Shown: positions 1 to 8,885, counted from the stretch's first letter. The stretch: DNA of 64,000 nt from JANXMY01 sp965246745 (GCA_965246745.1 OZ251980.1:930001-994000), one strand, 5' to 3'. A program made the numbers and translations. The notes: generated by a model from the sequence alone, not told the origin.

Positions 1-512
1 CCGCCGACCATATCGGCATGCTCGGCACCGTCGTCAACGCGCTGGCGCTGCAAGACTCTTTGGAGCGTCAGGGCATTGACACGCGGGTTCAGACCGCCAT
101 GCCGATCCAGACCGTCGCCGAGCCGTACATCAACCGCCGCGCCCTGCGGCATCTGGAAAAAGGCCGGGTCGTGATCCTCGCCGGCGGCACCGGCAACCCG
201 TTCTTCACCACCGACACCGCCGCCGCGCTGCGGGCCACCGAAGTCCGCGCCGAAGCGATCCTCATGGCAAAAAACGGCACCGACGGCGTCTACGACAAAG
301 ACCCGCGCACCAATCCCGATGCCGTCAAGTTTGAGAAAATCTCGTTTGCCGACGCAATCAACCGCCGCCTCAAAGTCATGGACCTGACCGCGCTGGCGTT
401 CTGCATGGAAAACAACATCCCCATCGTCGTCTTCGACATCAACGTCCCCGGCAACATCCAGCGCGTCGCCGAAGGCGCGGCGATTGGAACGCTCGTCTCT
501 AAAGATGCGTAA
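1..512 (+). CDS. pyrH: UMP kinase, C-terminal part (cut by window start)
   Basis: UMP kinase phosphorylates UMP to UDP in pyrimidine nucleotide synthesis. About 170 residues are visible; the frame is open from base 3 (ADHIG then MLGTVVNALALQD), so the ATG at 18 is internal. The family's ADxxGML(A/G)T segment, the LAGGTGNPFFTTDTAA loop of the amino-acid kinase fold and the KNGTDGVYDKDP segment with its nucleotide-contacting aspartates are all present. The protein ends normally with a short tail after the GTLV segment. It is the first gene of the usual pyrH-frr-uppS-dxr cluster, but here frr follows only after an inserted two-gene cassette at 545-1280. Identification is secure; only the N-terminal third is missing. 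Confidence 0.96.
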   Translation, partial: ADHIGMLGTVVNALALQDSLERQGIDTRVQTAMPIQTVAEPYINRRALRHLEKGRVVILAGGTGNPFFTTDTAAALRATEVRAEAILMAKNGTDGVYDKDPRTNPDAVKFEKISFADAINRRLKVMDLTALAFCMENNIPIVVFDINVPGNIQRVAEGAAIGTLVSKDA

Positions 513-544
513 CTAACTGCAATGCAGGCACGGAGGCACCGACA

Positions 545-865
545 TTGATCAGATGCTACCGGGGTGTCGCGGAAGGTCATCTCTATTATCAAGAGGCGCT
601 TAAAGGCATCGCGCGTCCGCGAGGCGGTCCGGCAACACCGGCCCAGCATAACGAAGGCTTGACGGACATCGAATACACTTCCTGCACTACCAGCTATCAA
701 GTCGCGTTGAGGAAAGCATTGGAAAGCGATTCAAACGGCCGGGGAATTGTTTTGCAGAAAGATTTCAGCGAAACGGAGATTGTCGCGTCCCCAGATAGTT
801 ATGCAGAGCGGGAAGTATTCATTCGTGGTTTGGTCACGAACGCTTTAGTGACAGAGGTTCCTTGA
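545..865 (+). CDS. Small protein with possible ADP-ribosyltransferase-like fold
   Basis: 106 residues, not a recognised housekeeping gene. The order of short motifs is reminiscent of the R-S-E class of ADP-ribosyltransferases found in polymorphic toxins: CYRG near residues 4-7 (arginine), TSCTTS near 46-51 (S-T-S type) and EREVFIRG near the C-terminus (E-x-E). The segment ARPRGGPATPAQHN also looks like the loop preceding the STS motif in such toxins. The start lies 32 bases after pyrH, and the stop is one base before the ATG of the next gene, so the two are translationally linked. It separates pyrH from frr, which are normally adjacent. The fold assignment is inference from motif order only; it could simply be an unrelated small domain. 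Confidence 0.55.
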   Translation: MIRCYRGVAEGHLYYQEALKGIARPRGGPATPAQHNEGLTDIEYTSCTTSYQVALRKALESDSNGRGIVLQKDFSETEIVASPDSYAEREVFIRGLVTNALVTEVP

Positions 866-866
866 T

Positions 867-1280
867 ATGAACGTTTCTTCCAGCCTGCGGACACTGCTTG
901 CACAAAGCAAGCACAATTTTTTGGCGCAGCAGTTGCTTGATGAGTTTTCTGCTAACTCCGGCATTCATGCGACTGGTCCAATAGATATACAAGCGGCAAG
1001 ACAAATATACAAACAACGCGCCCGACACATCGAGAGAAGCGGTTATCCGATTGATGGTTTTCCCGAATTGGTCGCAGGGCTTGAAGCATTCACCGGCGAC
1101 GCAATCACGATTTTTACAATTCGTTTTGACAGCGGTGATCATGCGGTCTTTGCCAACTCGGCTTTGTCGGAATTTGCCGGTGTCTTGAAGTTTCCAAAAA
1201 AAACCGCCTCGCAGGATGCCGCTCTTCCGGACTCTCGGAGGCAGCAGGAAGCCTTGCCTTCTCGGTTGCAAACAGTCTAG
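867..1280 (+). CDS. Hypothetical protein, partner of the preceding ART-like gene
   Basis: 137 residues, no family recognised. The first part looks helical (SSLRTLLAQSKHNFLAQQLLDEF), and the middle contains a short strand-like stretch (ITIFTIRFDSGDHAVF). The last 25 residues are rich in Q, R and S and may be a poorly structured tail. The ATG follows the stop of the upstream gene by one base, arguing for co-expression and a functional pair, for instance toxin plus antidote, though nothing in the sequence proves this. Base composition is visibly more AT-rich than in pyrH and frr on either side, which suggests acquisition. The frr Shine-Dalgarno lies just downstream. Confidence 0.5.
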   Translation: MNVSSSLRTLLAQSKHNFLAQQLLDEFSANSGIHATGPIDIQAARQIYKQRARHIERSGYPIDGFPELVAGLEAFTGDAITIFTIRFDSGDHAVFANSALSEFAGVLKFPKKTASQDAALPDSRRQQEALPSRLQTV

Positions 1281-1311
1281 CGCAGATAATTTCGTTTTAG
1301 GAGCCTAAGAA

Positions 1312-1872
1312 ATGAGTTTAGCCGATCTCGCCAAAGATGCTGAGCTGAAGATGAAGAAGACCGTGGATGCCACGCAGCATGATTTCTCGACCATTCGCAC
1401 GGGCCGCGCGACGCCGTCGCTGGTGGACGGCATCTCGGTCGAGTACTACGGGACGCCGACCCCGCTGCCGCAGCTTGCGACGATCAGTGTCCCCGACTCG
1501 CGCCAGCTACTTATCACGCCTTACGACCGCTCGATGACGGCGGCGATTGAAAAAGCGATCAAGAACTCAGACCTCAACATCAACCCGGTCAACGACGGCA
1601 CAGCGGTTCGCCTCGCCATTCCGCCGCTGACCGAGGAGCGGCGCAAAGAGTTTGTTAAAATCTTGAACAAAAAGTCTGAGGAAGGCCGCGTCTCTATTCG
1701 CAACATCCGGCGCGATGTCAACGACCAGTTCAAAGCCCTGGTCAAAAAAAGCGAAGCGTCCGAAGATGACTCCAAGCGGGCGCAGGACGGCCTGCAAAAG
1801 CTGACGGATCGGTATATTGTCGAGATTGACCGCATCACCAAAACCAAAGAAGCCGAGCTGCTTGAAGTCTGA
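1312..1872 (+). CDS. frr: Ribosome recycling factor
   Basis: Splits post-termination 70S ribosomes together with EF-G in the cytoplasm. 186 residues, the normal family length. The N-terminal helix ends in the signature FSTIRTGRATPSLVDG, and the C-terminal helical bundle contains the conserved RRDVNDQFKALVKK and DRYIVEIDRI segments, so both domains are complete. A good Shine-Dalgarno (AGGAG) precedes the ATG by about ten bases. The stop codon lies inside the first copy of an 18-bp tandem duplication (1865-1900) that also encodes the start of uppS, and the two genes overlap by 11 bases if uppS begins at TTG 1862. Confidence 0.98.
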   Translation: MSLADLAKDAELKMKKTVDATQHDFSTIRTGRATPSLVDGISVEYYGTPTPLPQLATISVPDSRQLLITPYDRSMTAAIEKAIKNSDLNINPVNDGTAVRLAIPPLTEERRKEFVKILNKKSEEGRVSIRNIRRDVNDQFKALVKKSEASEDDSKRAQDGLQKLTDRYIVEIDRITKTKEAELLEV

Positions 1873-2653
1873 GACGGCTGACAAGTCTGAGACGGCTGAC
1901 TTCGAGGCCCTGAAAGCGCGGCTCGACCCCGAGCGGCTGCCGGCGCATGTCGCCATCATCATGGACGGCAACGGGCGCTGGGCGCACGCGCAGGGACAGG
2001 ACCGGCTGTTCGGGCACTGGCAGGGCTACCGGACGCTCAAAGAAATCGTCTCGGCGGCGGATGCGCTCGGTGTCGGAACGCTCACGGTGTTCGGCTTTTC
2101 CACTGAAAACTGGCGGCGGCCCGAAGCCGAAGTCGGCGGCCTGATGGCCTTGATGCAGGCGGCGATGCAGGCCGAGATCGAAGAGCTGATTGAAAGCCAT
2201 ATTCATATCCGCGTGACCGGGCGATTGGGCGACCTGCCGGACACGCTGCGCGAAACGTTCGAAAGCGCAATGCGCCGGACTGCCGACTTTACTCGGATGA
2301 CGTTTAATCTGGCGATCAACTACGGCGGCCGGGCCGAGATCGCCGATGCCGCGCGGGCGCTGGCCGAAGCGGTCGGACGCGGCGAGATGACCCCGAGCGA
2401 AGTCACTGAAGACGCGCTGGCGGCGCGGATGTATGCGCCGGACCTGCCCGATCCCGATCTGCTCATTCGCACCGCCGGCGAGATGCGGATTTCAAATTTC
2501 CTGCTGTGGGGCATCGCCTACTCGGAAATTTGGGTCACGCCGACCCTGTGGCCCGAGTTCACGCCGGCGCTGCTGACCGACGCGCTCGAAGACTACGGAC
2601 GGCGGGTGCGGAAATTCGGCGCGGTCGTGCATCCCAAAGAGTCGCTGCCGTGA
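1862..2653 (+). CDS. uppS: Isoprenyl transferase (undecaprenyl diphosphate synthase)
   Basis: Condenses isopentenyl diphosphate units onto farnesyl diphosphate to give the C55 lipid carrier for cell-wall precursors. The signature HVAIIMDGNGRWA carries the Mg-binding Asp at about residue 35, and DLLIRTAGEMRISNFLLW is the conserved C-terminal motif. The start is uncertain: no ATG lies close to the usual N-terminus; TTG at 1862 gives 263 residues and an 11-base overlap with frr, while ATG 1817 would overlap frr by 56 bases. The first residues are KSETAD written twice, the product of an 18-bp tandem duplication across the frr stop, so the N-terminal tail is locally recent. It overlaps dxr by four bases. 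Confidence 0.95.
   Translation: MKSETADKSETADFEALKARLDPERLPAHVAIIMDGNGRWAHAQGQDRLFGHWQGYRTLKEIVSAADALGVGTLTVFGFSTENWRRPEAEVGGLMALMQAAMQAEIEELIESHIHIRVTGRLGDLPDTLRETFESAMRRTADFTRMTFNLAINYGGRAEIADAARALAEAVGRGEMTPSEVTEDALAARMYAPDLPDPDLLIRTAGEMRISNFLLWGIAYSEIWVTPTLWPEFTPALLTDALEDYGRRVRKFGAVVHPKESLP
1865..1900 (+). repeat. 18-bp tandem duplication across frr stop / uppS start
   Basis: Two perfect head-to-tail copies of aagtctgagacggctgac (1865-1882 and 1883-1900). The frr stop codon TGA is within the first copy, and in the uppS frame the repeat encodes KSETAD twice. Because 18 is a multiple of three, the duplication keeps the uppS frame intact. Confidence 0.95.
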
Positions 2654-3744
2654 AAAACATTGTCATTTTAGGCGCGACCGGCAGCATCGGAACGCAGACG
2701 CTGGACGTGGCGGAGCGCCTGCCGGACTTTCTGCGCGTTGTGGGCTTGTCGGCCTACCGCCGCGATGCGCTTTTGCGGGAGCAGGCGCAGGCGTTCGGCG
2801 TCCCGCCCGAAAATCTGGAATGGGGCGACCGGGCCGATTTGACGCGGCTGGCGACCCTGCCGGGAGCGGACCTGGTGGTGGTCGCCGTCGCCGGGGCGGT
2901 CGGGACCGCTGCGACCATCGCCGCGCTCGACGCCGGCAAAGATGTCGCGCTGGCGACCAAAGAAGTCCTGGTCGCGGCCGGGGAACTCGTCACGGCGGCG
3001 GCGCGGCGCTCCGGCGCGAAGCTGCTGACGGTGGACAGCGAGCATTCGGCGATTTTTCAGTGCTTGCAGGGACAGAAGCCCGAGTTTGTTTCCAAATTGT
3101 GGCTGACCGCCTCGGGCGGCCCGTTCCGCGAATGGCCCGCCGCGCGTTTGCAGTCCGTCACGGTTGCCGACGCGCTGCATCACCCGACCTGGCCGGCGAT
3201 GGGCCGCAAGATCACGGTGGACAGCGCGACCCTGATGAACAAAGCACTGGAAACGATTGAAGCAAAGTGGCTGTTCGACGTGCCGATGGACAAAGTCGGG
3301 GTCGTGATCCATCCGCAAAGTGTCATTCATTCGCTGGTCGAGCTGTGCGACGGCTCGCTGCTCGCCCAGCTCGGCCTGCCGGACATGCGTGTCCCCATCG
3401 AAGTGGCGCTGCTGTACCCCGAGCGGGCCGACTTCGGTGCCCCGCGTTTTGATTTATTGGCCCAAACAGCGCCGCTGACGTTTGAAGCGCCCGATGAGTC
3501 GCGCTTTCCGGCCCTGAGCCTCGCCCGCCGCGCGGCAGAAGAGGGCGGGACGCTGCCGGCGGTGATGAACGCCGCCAACGAAGCCGCGGCGCAGTTGTTC
3601 CTGGACGGGCGCATCCCGTTCCCTTTGATCACCGCACTTGTCGCGCGTGTCATGGATGACTGCGACATCCAGGCAGCGCCGACACTGGCGCAGATTACGG
3701 CGGCGGACCGATGGGCGCGGGATATGGCCCAGCATTTCGTGTAA
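2650..3744 (+). CDS. dxr: 1-deoxy-D-xylulose-5-phosphate reductoisomerase
   Basis: Second enzyme of the MEP isoprenoid pathway: NADPH-dependent conversion of DXP to MEP. The start is GTG 2650, which overlaps the uppS stop as GTGA and gives 364 residues; the open frame extends upstream inside uppS, but the Rossmann motif NIVILGATGSIG must be at the N-terminus. Other family hallmarks are DVALATKEVLVAAGE, LTVDSEHSAIFQCLQG with the metal-binding Asp and Glu, the SGGPFREW flexible loop and the histidine-containing HPTWPAMGRKITVDSATL. It sits next to uppS, so two steps of polyprenyl synthesis are translationally coupled. Confidence 0.97.
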   Translation: MKNIVILGATGSIGTQTLDVAERLPDFLRVVGLSAYRRDALLREQAQAFGVPPENLEWGDRADLTRLATLPGADLVVVAVAGAVGTAATIAALDAGKDVALATKEVLVAAGELVTAAARRSGAKLLTVDSEHSAIFQCLQGQKPEFVSKLWLTASGGPFREWPAARLQSVTVADALHHPTWPAMGRKITVDSATLMNKALETIEAKWLFDVPMDKVGVVIHPQSVIHSLVELCDGSLLAQLGLPDMRVPIEVALLYPERADFGAPRFDLLAQTAPLTFEAPDESRFPALSLARRAAEEGGTLPAVMNAANEAAAQLFLDGRIPFPLITALVARVMDDCDIQAAPTLAQITAADRWARDMAQHFV

Positions 3745-3756
3745 GGAGAGTTCGGC

Positions 3757-5172
3757 GTGGTTTTATGGCAGAACATCCAGCAGACGATTACCCTGCTGAT
3801 TATCCTCAGCATTTTGGTGGTCGCGCATGAGTGGGGACATTTCATTGTCGCCCGCCTCTGCGGCATCCGGGTGGACGACTTTTCCATCGGCTTCGGCAAG
3901 CGCTTGTTTCGCCTCGGCAAGCGCGGCGACACCGAGTACAATGTCCGCATGCTCCCCCTCGGCGGATTCGTCAAGATCGCCGGCATGGAACCCGACGAAG
4001 CGCCGCTGACAAAAGCCAAAGACAAAGTGCTCGGCGACAGCGCAAAGTCCGACCCGGACGCCGCCGAAATCCCTCTACTGGCCGAGAACACCGGCGAAAG
4101 CACGCCCTACACCGGCCCCGACGGCTTTTACAGCAAGCCGCTCTGGCAGCGCTCCCTGGTCATCTTCGCCGGCCCGCTGATGTCGTTTCTGCTCGGCTAC
4201 GCCGTTTTCTGCTCGATGGGGCTGACGACCGGCATTCCGACCGGGAGCACGCTGAACAAGGTCGCCATCACCGCGCCCGGCGGGGAAGGTCAGCGGATCG
4301 GCCTGCAAATCGGGGACGTGATCACGGCCATCAACGGCCAAAGCGTCACCAGCGGCGAGCAGATGATAGACCTCATCCACGGCAGCGCGAACAAGCCGAT
4401 CACGCTGACTGTCAAGCGCGGCGAGGAAACGTTTACAAAGACCGCGACGCCGAAGCCGCTGCTGGACGACAAAAAGCAGCCTGTCCTGTCAGTGAACACC
4501 GTCGCGCCCGGCTCACTGTCGTCCCTCGGCATCCAGGCCGGCGATAAGCTCGCGTCGGTCAACGGCACCGATGTTCTTTCGGCCTCCCAAGCGCAAAGGC
4601 TGCTACAGCAGCGTGCCGGCAAACCTGTAGACCTTCTCGTGCTGCGGCACATGGAAGAAAAGCATCTCACCGGCCTGCTGCCGGCGGCGACGCCGCCGAA
4701 TCCTCCGGCGTTTCAGGAGCAGCCAATCGGTCTGCTCAACATTATTCCGGTCAAAGAGATCAAGCGTGTCGGCCTGCTTGAATCGGTGGCCTACGGCAAC
4801 AAACAGATCAAGGAGACTTTTTTCGGTCTGGCATATTTGATTCATCACCGGGAAGTGCAGAAAGCCGCCGGCGGGATTATCTTTATGTATCAGGCGACCG
4901 GCCTGGCCGTCAAAAGCGGACTGCCGGATGTTGTTTCGATGCTCGCCAGCTTGTCTATCAGCTTGGCGATCTTCAACTTATTGCCGATCCCGGTGCTCGA
5001 CGGCGGGCACTTGCTGACGTTCTTTATTGAATGGGTCCGGCGCGGCAAGCGCCTGACCGACCGGCAGCAGCAGGCATTTTTGATGACCGGCCTTGCGATT
5101 ATCGGCGTGCTGTTCGTGCTGGTCATGTCCAATGACATTCTTCGCACCCTGCGCCATCAGTTGCCGCAGTAG
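3757..5172 (+). CDS. rseP: Site-2 membrane zinc protease RseP
   Basis: Intramembrane metalloprotease that cleaves anti-sigma factors and signal peptides within the membrane. GTG start at 3757 with a strong Shine-Dalgarno (AAGGAGAG, 3743-3750). The first transmembrane segment holds the zinc motif HEWGH at residues 24-28; the LDGGHL motif in the last third supplies the other metal ligand. Between them are two PDZ domains (cores around residues 180-225 and 235-290), making 471 residues, slightly longer than E. coli RseP. Two or three further hydrophobic segments lie near the C-terminus. Its place between dxr and proS is the usual one. Confidence 0.96.
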   Translation: MVLWQNIQQTITLLIILSILVVAHEWGHFIVARLCGIRVDDFSIGFGKRLFRLGKRGDTEYNVRMLPLGGFVKIAGMEPDEAPLTKAKDKVLGDSAKSDPDAAEIPLLAENTGESTPYTGPDGFYSKPLWQRSLVIFAGPLMSFLLGYAVFCSMGLTTGIPTGSTLNKVAITAPGGEGQRIGLQIGDVITAINGQSVTSGEQMIDLIHGSANKPITLTVKRGEETFTKTATPKPLLDDKKQPVLSVNTVAPGSLSSLGIQAGDKLASVNGTDVLSASQAQRLLQQRAGKPVDLLVLRHMEEKHLTGLLPAATPPNPPAFQEQPIGLLNIIPVKEIKRVGLLESVAYGNKQIKETFFGLAYLIHHREVQKAAGGIIFMYQATGLAVKSGLPDVVSMLASLSISLAIFNLLPIPVLDGGHLLTFFIEWVRRGKRLTDRQQQAFLMTGLAIIGVLFVLVMSNDILRTLRHQLPQ

Positions 5173-5188
5173 GCGGATTTAGGACTTT

Positions 5189-6907
5189 ATGCGTTTTACA
5201 CAGTTATTTGCCCCCACCCTGCGCGATGCGCCGTCGGAAGCCGAGATGGTCAGCCACAAGCTGCTGCTGCGCGGCGGCTTTATTCGGCCCCTGGCGTCCG
5301 GCGTTTACTCCTACCTGCCGCTTGGACTGCGGGTGCTCAATAAGATTTCGGACATCCTGCGGTCGGAGATGGACACTGTCGGCGGCACCGAATTTTTGAT
5401 GCCGGCGCTGGTGCCGCGTGCGCTGCTGGAAGAGTCCGGCCGGGACAAGATAGACGTGCTGTTTTCGGTGCCCGCGCATGACTATTTCCTCGGCTTCACG
5501 CACGAGGAAGTGATTACAAGCATCGCCAAAAACGACATTCAGTCGTACAAGCAGCTGCCGTTTCTGCCGTACCAGATACAAACCAAGTTCCGGGACGAAG
5601 CCCGTCCGCGCGGCGGGCTGGTGCGCGGACGCGAGTTTTTGATGCTGGATGCGTACTCATTCGACCGGGACGAAGCCGGCGGGGCGGCGGCTTACGCGCG
5701 GGTGCGGGGTGCCTTCGGGCGGATGTTCGCCCGGTGCGGGCTGGCATCGCTGTCGGTCGAGGCCGACTCGGGAGCCATCGGCGGCTCGCAGTCCGAAGAG
5801 TTTATGGTGCTGTCCGACGACGGCGAAGACACGGTCCTGCGCTGCGACAAGACCGGCTACGCCGCCAATGCCGAGCGCTGCGAGGCGGTCCCCGCCCCCG
5901 CCGAAAACCCCGAGGCCGAAGTTTCGCCGAGGGGGCAGGTCGCAACGCCGGGCGTCTCGACCATTGACGCCGTGGCGGCGTTTCTGGGAGTTCCCGCGAC
6001 GCGGCTGATTAAGACGCTGATTGTGACGGCCCCGGACAAATCAGCGGTCGTCGTGCTCGTGCGCGGCGACCGCGAACTCAACGAAGCCAAGCTCGCCAAG
6101 CTGCTCGGCGGGCCGTCACTCCTGGCCGACGCCGCCGTCGTCCAAAGCGTCACCGGAGCGCCGGTCGGCTTTGCCGGGCCGGTCGGCCTGCCTGCGGGGG
6201 TGCGCGTCCTCGCCGACCGCGAAGTGGAGACAATTCGCGACGGCGTCACGGGGGCAAACGCCGCCGACGCCCACTTTGTCCATGTCCTGCCGGGCCGGGA
6301 TTTCCCCGCACCGGAATACTTCGACCTGCGAACAGCCGTCGCCGGAGATATCAGCCCGGCCGACCCGGAAGGCCGCTTGTATACCCAGCGCGGGATCGAA
6401 GTCGGGCATGTGTTCAACTTCGGCACCCGCTACTCGCTGAAAATGGGCGCGACGTTCACCGACGAATCCGGCAAGTCTCAGCTCATGCAGGGCGGCTCTT
6501 ACGGGGTCGGCGTGTCCCGCACAATGGCGGCCGCCGTGGAGCAGCACCACGACGCGGCCGGCATGCTCTGGCCGGTCGCCATTGCCCCGTTTGAAGTCGT
6601 GGTCGTGCTGGTAGACCCCAAAAACGACGCTCAGCGCGACGCCGCCGAGGCGCTGTATGCCGACCTGCGGGAGTCGGGCGTGGACGTGCTTTTGGACGAC
6701 CGCGACGACCGGCCCGGCGTCAAATTCAAAGACGCCGACCTCATCGGCTTTCCGGTCAAAGTCGTGGTCGGCAAATCGCTGTCTGAAGGCACGGTCGAAG
6801 TCAGCCTGCGCCGTGACAGCGCCAATAAACAAGCGATTGCCGTCAGTGACTCGGCGTCCTATGTCCAAAGTCTGCTCGAAACGCTGCGGACGGAGAGCAT
6901 CGCCTGA
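5189..6907 (+). CDS. proS: Prolyl-tRNA synthetase (bacterial type, with editing domain)
   Basis: Charges tRNA-Pro with proline. 572 residues, matching the bacterial class II form with an inserted YbaK-like editing domain (roughly residues 230-385, including ATRLIKTL and VRGDRELNEAKL) that removes mischarged alanine. Catalytic motif 2 is visible as TKFRDEARPRGGLVRGREFLM, and motif 3 as GSYGVGVSRTMAAAVEQ. The C-terminal anticodon-binding domain includes VLLDDRDDRPGVKFKDADL. The ATG follows the rseP stop by 16 bases with a weak ribosome binding site (TAGGA). Confidence 0.98.
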   Translation: MRFTQLFAPTLRDAPSEAEMVSHKLLLRGGFIRPLASGVYSYLPLGLRVLNKISDILRSEMDTVGGTEFLMPALVPRALLEESGRDKIDVLFSVPAHDYFLGFTHEEVITSIAKNDIQSYKQLPFLPYQIQTKFRDEARPRGGLVRGREFLMLDAYSFDRDEAGGAAAYARVRGAFGRMFARCGLASLSVEADSGAIGGSQSEEFMVLSDDGEDTVLRCDKTGYAANAERCEAVPAPAENPEAEVSPRGQVATPGVSTIDAVAAFLGVPATRLIKTLIVTAPDKSAVVVLVRGDRELNEAKLAKLLGGPSLLADAAVVQSVTGAPVGFAGPVGLPAGVRVLADREVETIRDGVTGANAADAHFVHVLPGRDFPAPEYFDLRTAVAGDISPADPEGRLYTQRGIEVGHVFNFGTRYSLKMGATFTDESGKSQLMQGGSYGVGVSRTMAAAVEQHHDAAGMLWPVAIAPFEVVVVLVDPKNDAQRDAAEALYADLRESGVDVLLDDRDDRPGVKFKDADLIGFPVKVVVGKSLSEGTVEVSLRRDSANKQAIAVSDSASYVQSLLETLRTESIA

Positions 6908-6921
6908 GCCGCCTAGACTTA

Positions 6922-7578
6922 GTGCCGCTGGCCCATATGACCGGCCTGCTGCTGCTGGCCCTGCTGCTCGGCGGCCTCATCGGCTGGGAGCGGGAGCGCC
7001 ATGCCCGCCCGGCGGGGCTGCGGACACATATTTTGGTCTGCGTCGGGGCCGCGCTGATGACCCAAATCTCGCACTCGTTCGGTGCAAACGGCGACCGCAT
7101 CGCCGCGCAGATCGTCACCGGGGTCGGCTTTCTCGGCGCGGGAACGATCCTGCGCGACGGCACCAGCGGGGCGGTCAGTGGCCTGACCACGGCGGCCAGC
7201 TTGTGGGCCGTCGCCGGGGTCGGCATCGCGGTCGGCTACGGCGGGCAGTTCGCCGCGCTTGCCGGGGTCGCTACGCTGATAATTTTGTTCACGCTGACGC
7301 TGCTGAACAGCTTCGAGAACGCGCTGATCCGCCAGCGCCGCCGGCATCGCCTTGTGCTTGTCTTTCGCGCCGACTGCGACCCGCTTCAAGCCGTCAGCCG
7401 CCTCTTAAACACGCTGAACGACAAAGGGGCCGGGACGCGCGATTTGGAGCTGGCCCGCATGGCGAACACCGAGACGGCGAAGATGCAGATTACGCTGTCC
7501 CGGCATTTGCAGCGCGACGCGGTGGACGCTCTGCTTCGCGCCGACCCCGACATCCTGCACTACGACTGGGACGAATAA
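6922..7578 (+). CDS. MgtC/SapB family membrane protein
   Basis: 218 residues with four to five hydrophobic segments in the first 140 residues and a cytoplasmic C-terminal domain. The N-terminal signature LLGGLIGWERERHARPAGLRT (read up to the arginine) and VTGVGFLGAGTILRDG are characteristic of MgtC/SapB proteins, which modulate the F-type ATPase or magnesium homeostasis. The C-terminal part (residues 140-218) resembles an ACT-like regulatory domain, as in other MgtC proteins. The GTG at 6922 was chosen; ATG 6937 is an alternative. It starts 15 bases after proS, so it is probably the last gene of that operon, followed by a hairpin terminator. Confidence 0.88.
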   Translation: MPLAHMTGLLLLALLLGGLIGWERERHARPAGLRTHILVCVGAALMTQISHSFGANGDRIAAQIVTGVGFLGAGTILRDGTSGAVSGLTTAASLWAVAGVGIAVGYGGQFAALAGVATLIILFTLTLLNSFENALIRQRRRHRLVLVFRADCDPLQAVSRLLNTLNDKGAGTRDLELARMANTETAKMQITLSRHLQRDAVDALLRADPDILHYDWDE

Positions 7579-7581
7579 ACA

Positions 7582-7610
7582 AATGCCCGGCGCTTTCGGT
7601 GCCGGGCATT
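7582..7610. terminator. Bidirectional hairpin terminator between convergent genes
   Basis: A perfect 10-bp stem (aatgcccggc pairing with gccgggcatt) with a 9-base loop occupies the whole gap between the MgtC-like gene and the stop codon of the convergent histidine kinase gene. There is no T-tract, but position and stem strength fit a shared terminator. Confidence 0.75.
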
Positions 7611-8860
7611 CAGGCCGCCGGGTCCTTCGGCAGCCGGAGCGTGATGGTTGTCCCCTGCCCCGGCTCGCTTTCCACCGACGGCCGCCCCCGGTGCTGCTCG
7701 ACAATGCGGCGGACGATGCGGGTTCCTAGCCCTGTGCCGCCGGGCTTGGTGGAATACGCGGCGTCGGTGAACAGCTTGGCGCGGACTTCCGGCGGCATCC
7801 CCGCGCCGGTGTCGGCGACGGACAGCGTATAGAACGCGGGGTCGGGATCGGGCAAGGCTCTGAGCGTGACCGAGCCGCCGGGCGGGGTCTCGGGCAGGGC
7901 GTTGTTGACCAGATTGAACAGGGCGTTGTAAAGGCGGGAATGGTCGAACACCGCTTCTAAAGCCGCATCGCCTTCGGCCTGAAGCGTGACCCCGGCGAGG
8001 GCGGCTGCGCCGGCGAGCGACCCGACGACCCGCTGAACAGTCTCCAGCGGGCGGCCCGGCTGGAACTCCAGCGGAGCGACTTCGCCTTTCAGCGCCCCGG
8101 CGATCTCGCGGGTTCGCGCCGTCACCTGCCCCACCCCAAGCGCGACATTTTCTTTGACTTCGGCGTAAAAGCTCTCCAAATCGTCCAAAGCGTTCGGCTT
8201 GCCGGCGCGGACATCGGCGATGCTGCCTTCCAAAGTCTCGACATAGGGCAGCACATGGGTCAGCATGTTGCCGATGTCGTGGCTGATCTCGCCGACCGAC
8301 CGAGCAATCGCGGCGAGATTGGCCTCACGGGCCAAAAGCGCGTTCTGGGCGCTCATCGTGACGAGGCTTGAAACGATCTCAATCACCGCCATGTCGGCGG
8401 CATCGAATGTTCCCGAGCGCTTGTTGACAAGCTGGATGACTCCGAGCGGCGGCCCGCCGCGCGTGTGCAGCGGCACAGTCATCAGCGAGCGGGTCCGGTA
8501 GCCGGTCTGCGCGTCCACCGTGCCCACATGGTCGGCGTCGGCCCCGACATCGGGCGTCACCCGCCCCTGCCCGGTGTGAAACACCTGCGCGGAAATTCCC
8601 TTGCCGAGCGAGATGTCCAGCTTGGTCCCGATCAGGCTTTCCCCGACCGGACCGATGGCGTGCCGAAAAACAAGCGTGCTGTCGGCGGCATTGAACAGCA
8701 GGATCGAGCCGGCGTCAGCGTCTACCACGTCCATGCTGGCTTCCAGCGCCTGCCGCAGCAGGGCATCGGTGTCCGTGACCGAGTACAGCGCGGCGCTGAC
8801 CTGCTGCACAGCGTCAAGCTGCCGCCGGGCCAGCGCAAGTTGGGCAAAGTCTTCGTTCAT
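7610..8860 (-). CDS. GAF-domain sensor histidine kinase
   Basis: 416 residues beginning at ATG 8860 (MNEDFAQLAL). A GAF domain covers about residues 30-170 (ADAGSILLFNAADSTLVFRH; GYRTRSLMTVPLHTRGG). A HisKA-like dimerisation helix follows with the phosphoacceptor histidine in EISHDIGNMLTHVLPY, then a HATPase_c domain with N box NLVNNALPETPPGG, G1 DTGAGMPPEV and G2 GGTGLGTRIVRRIVEQHRG. No transmembrane segment is seen, so it is probably a soluble redox or ligand sensor. No response regulator is nearby. The open frame runs 45 codons further upstream, but that part is encoded by the repeat element at 8901-9093 and is unlikely to be native. Confidence 0.9.
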   Translation of the reverse strand: MNEDFAQLALARRQLDAVQQVSAALYSVTDTDALLRQALEASMDVVDADAGSILLFNAADSTLVFRHAIGPVGESLIGTKLDISLGKGISAQVFHTGQGRVTPDVGADADHVGTVDAQTGYRTRSLMTVPLHTRGGPPLGVIQLVNKRSGTFDAADMAVIEIVSSLVTMSAQNALLAREANLAAIARSVGEISHDIGNMLTHVLPYVETLEGSIADVRAGKPNALDDLESFYAEVKENVALGVGQVTARTREIAGALKGEVAPLEFQPGRPLETVQRVVGSLAGAAALAGVTLQAEGDAALEAVFDHSRLYNALFNLVNNALPETPPGGSVTLRALPDPDPAFYTLSVADTGAGMPPEVRAKLFTDAAYSTKPGGTGLGTRIVRRIVEQHRGRPSVESEPGQGTTITLRLPKDPAA

Positions 8861-8885
8861 GGCGAGCACTAACGTCAGCGAAAGG

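Noticed and set aside
2506..2649. Upstream extension of dxr inside uppS
   Set aside because: The Rossmann motif must be N-terminal, and GTG 2650 overlaps the uppS stop in the usual coupled way.
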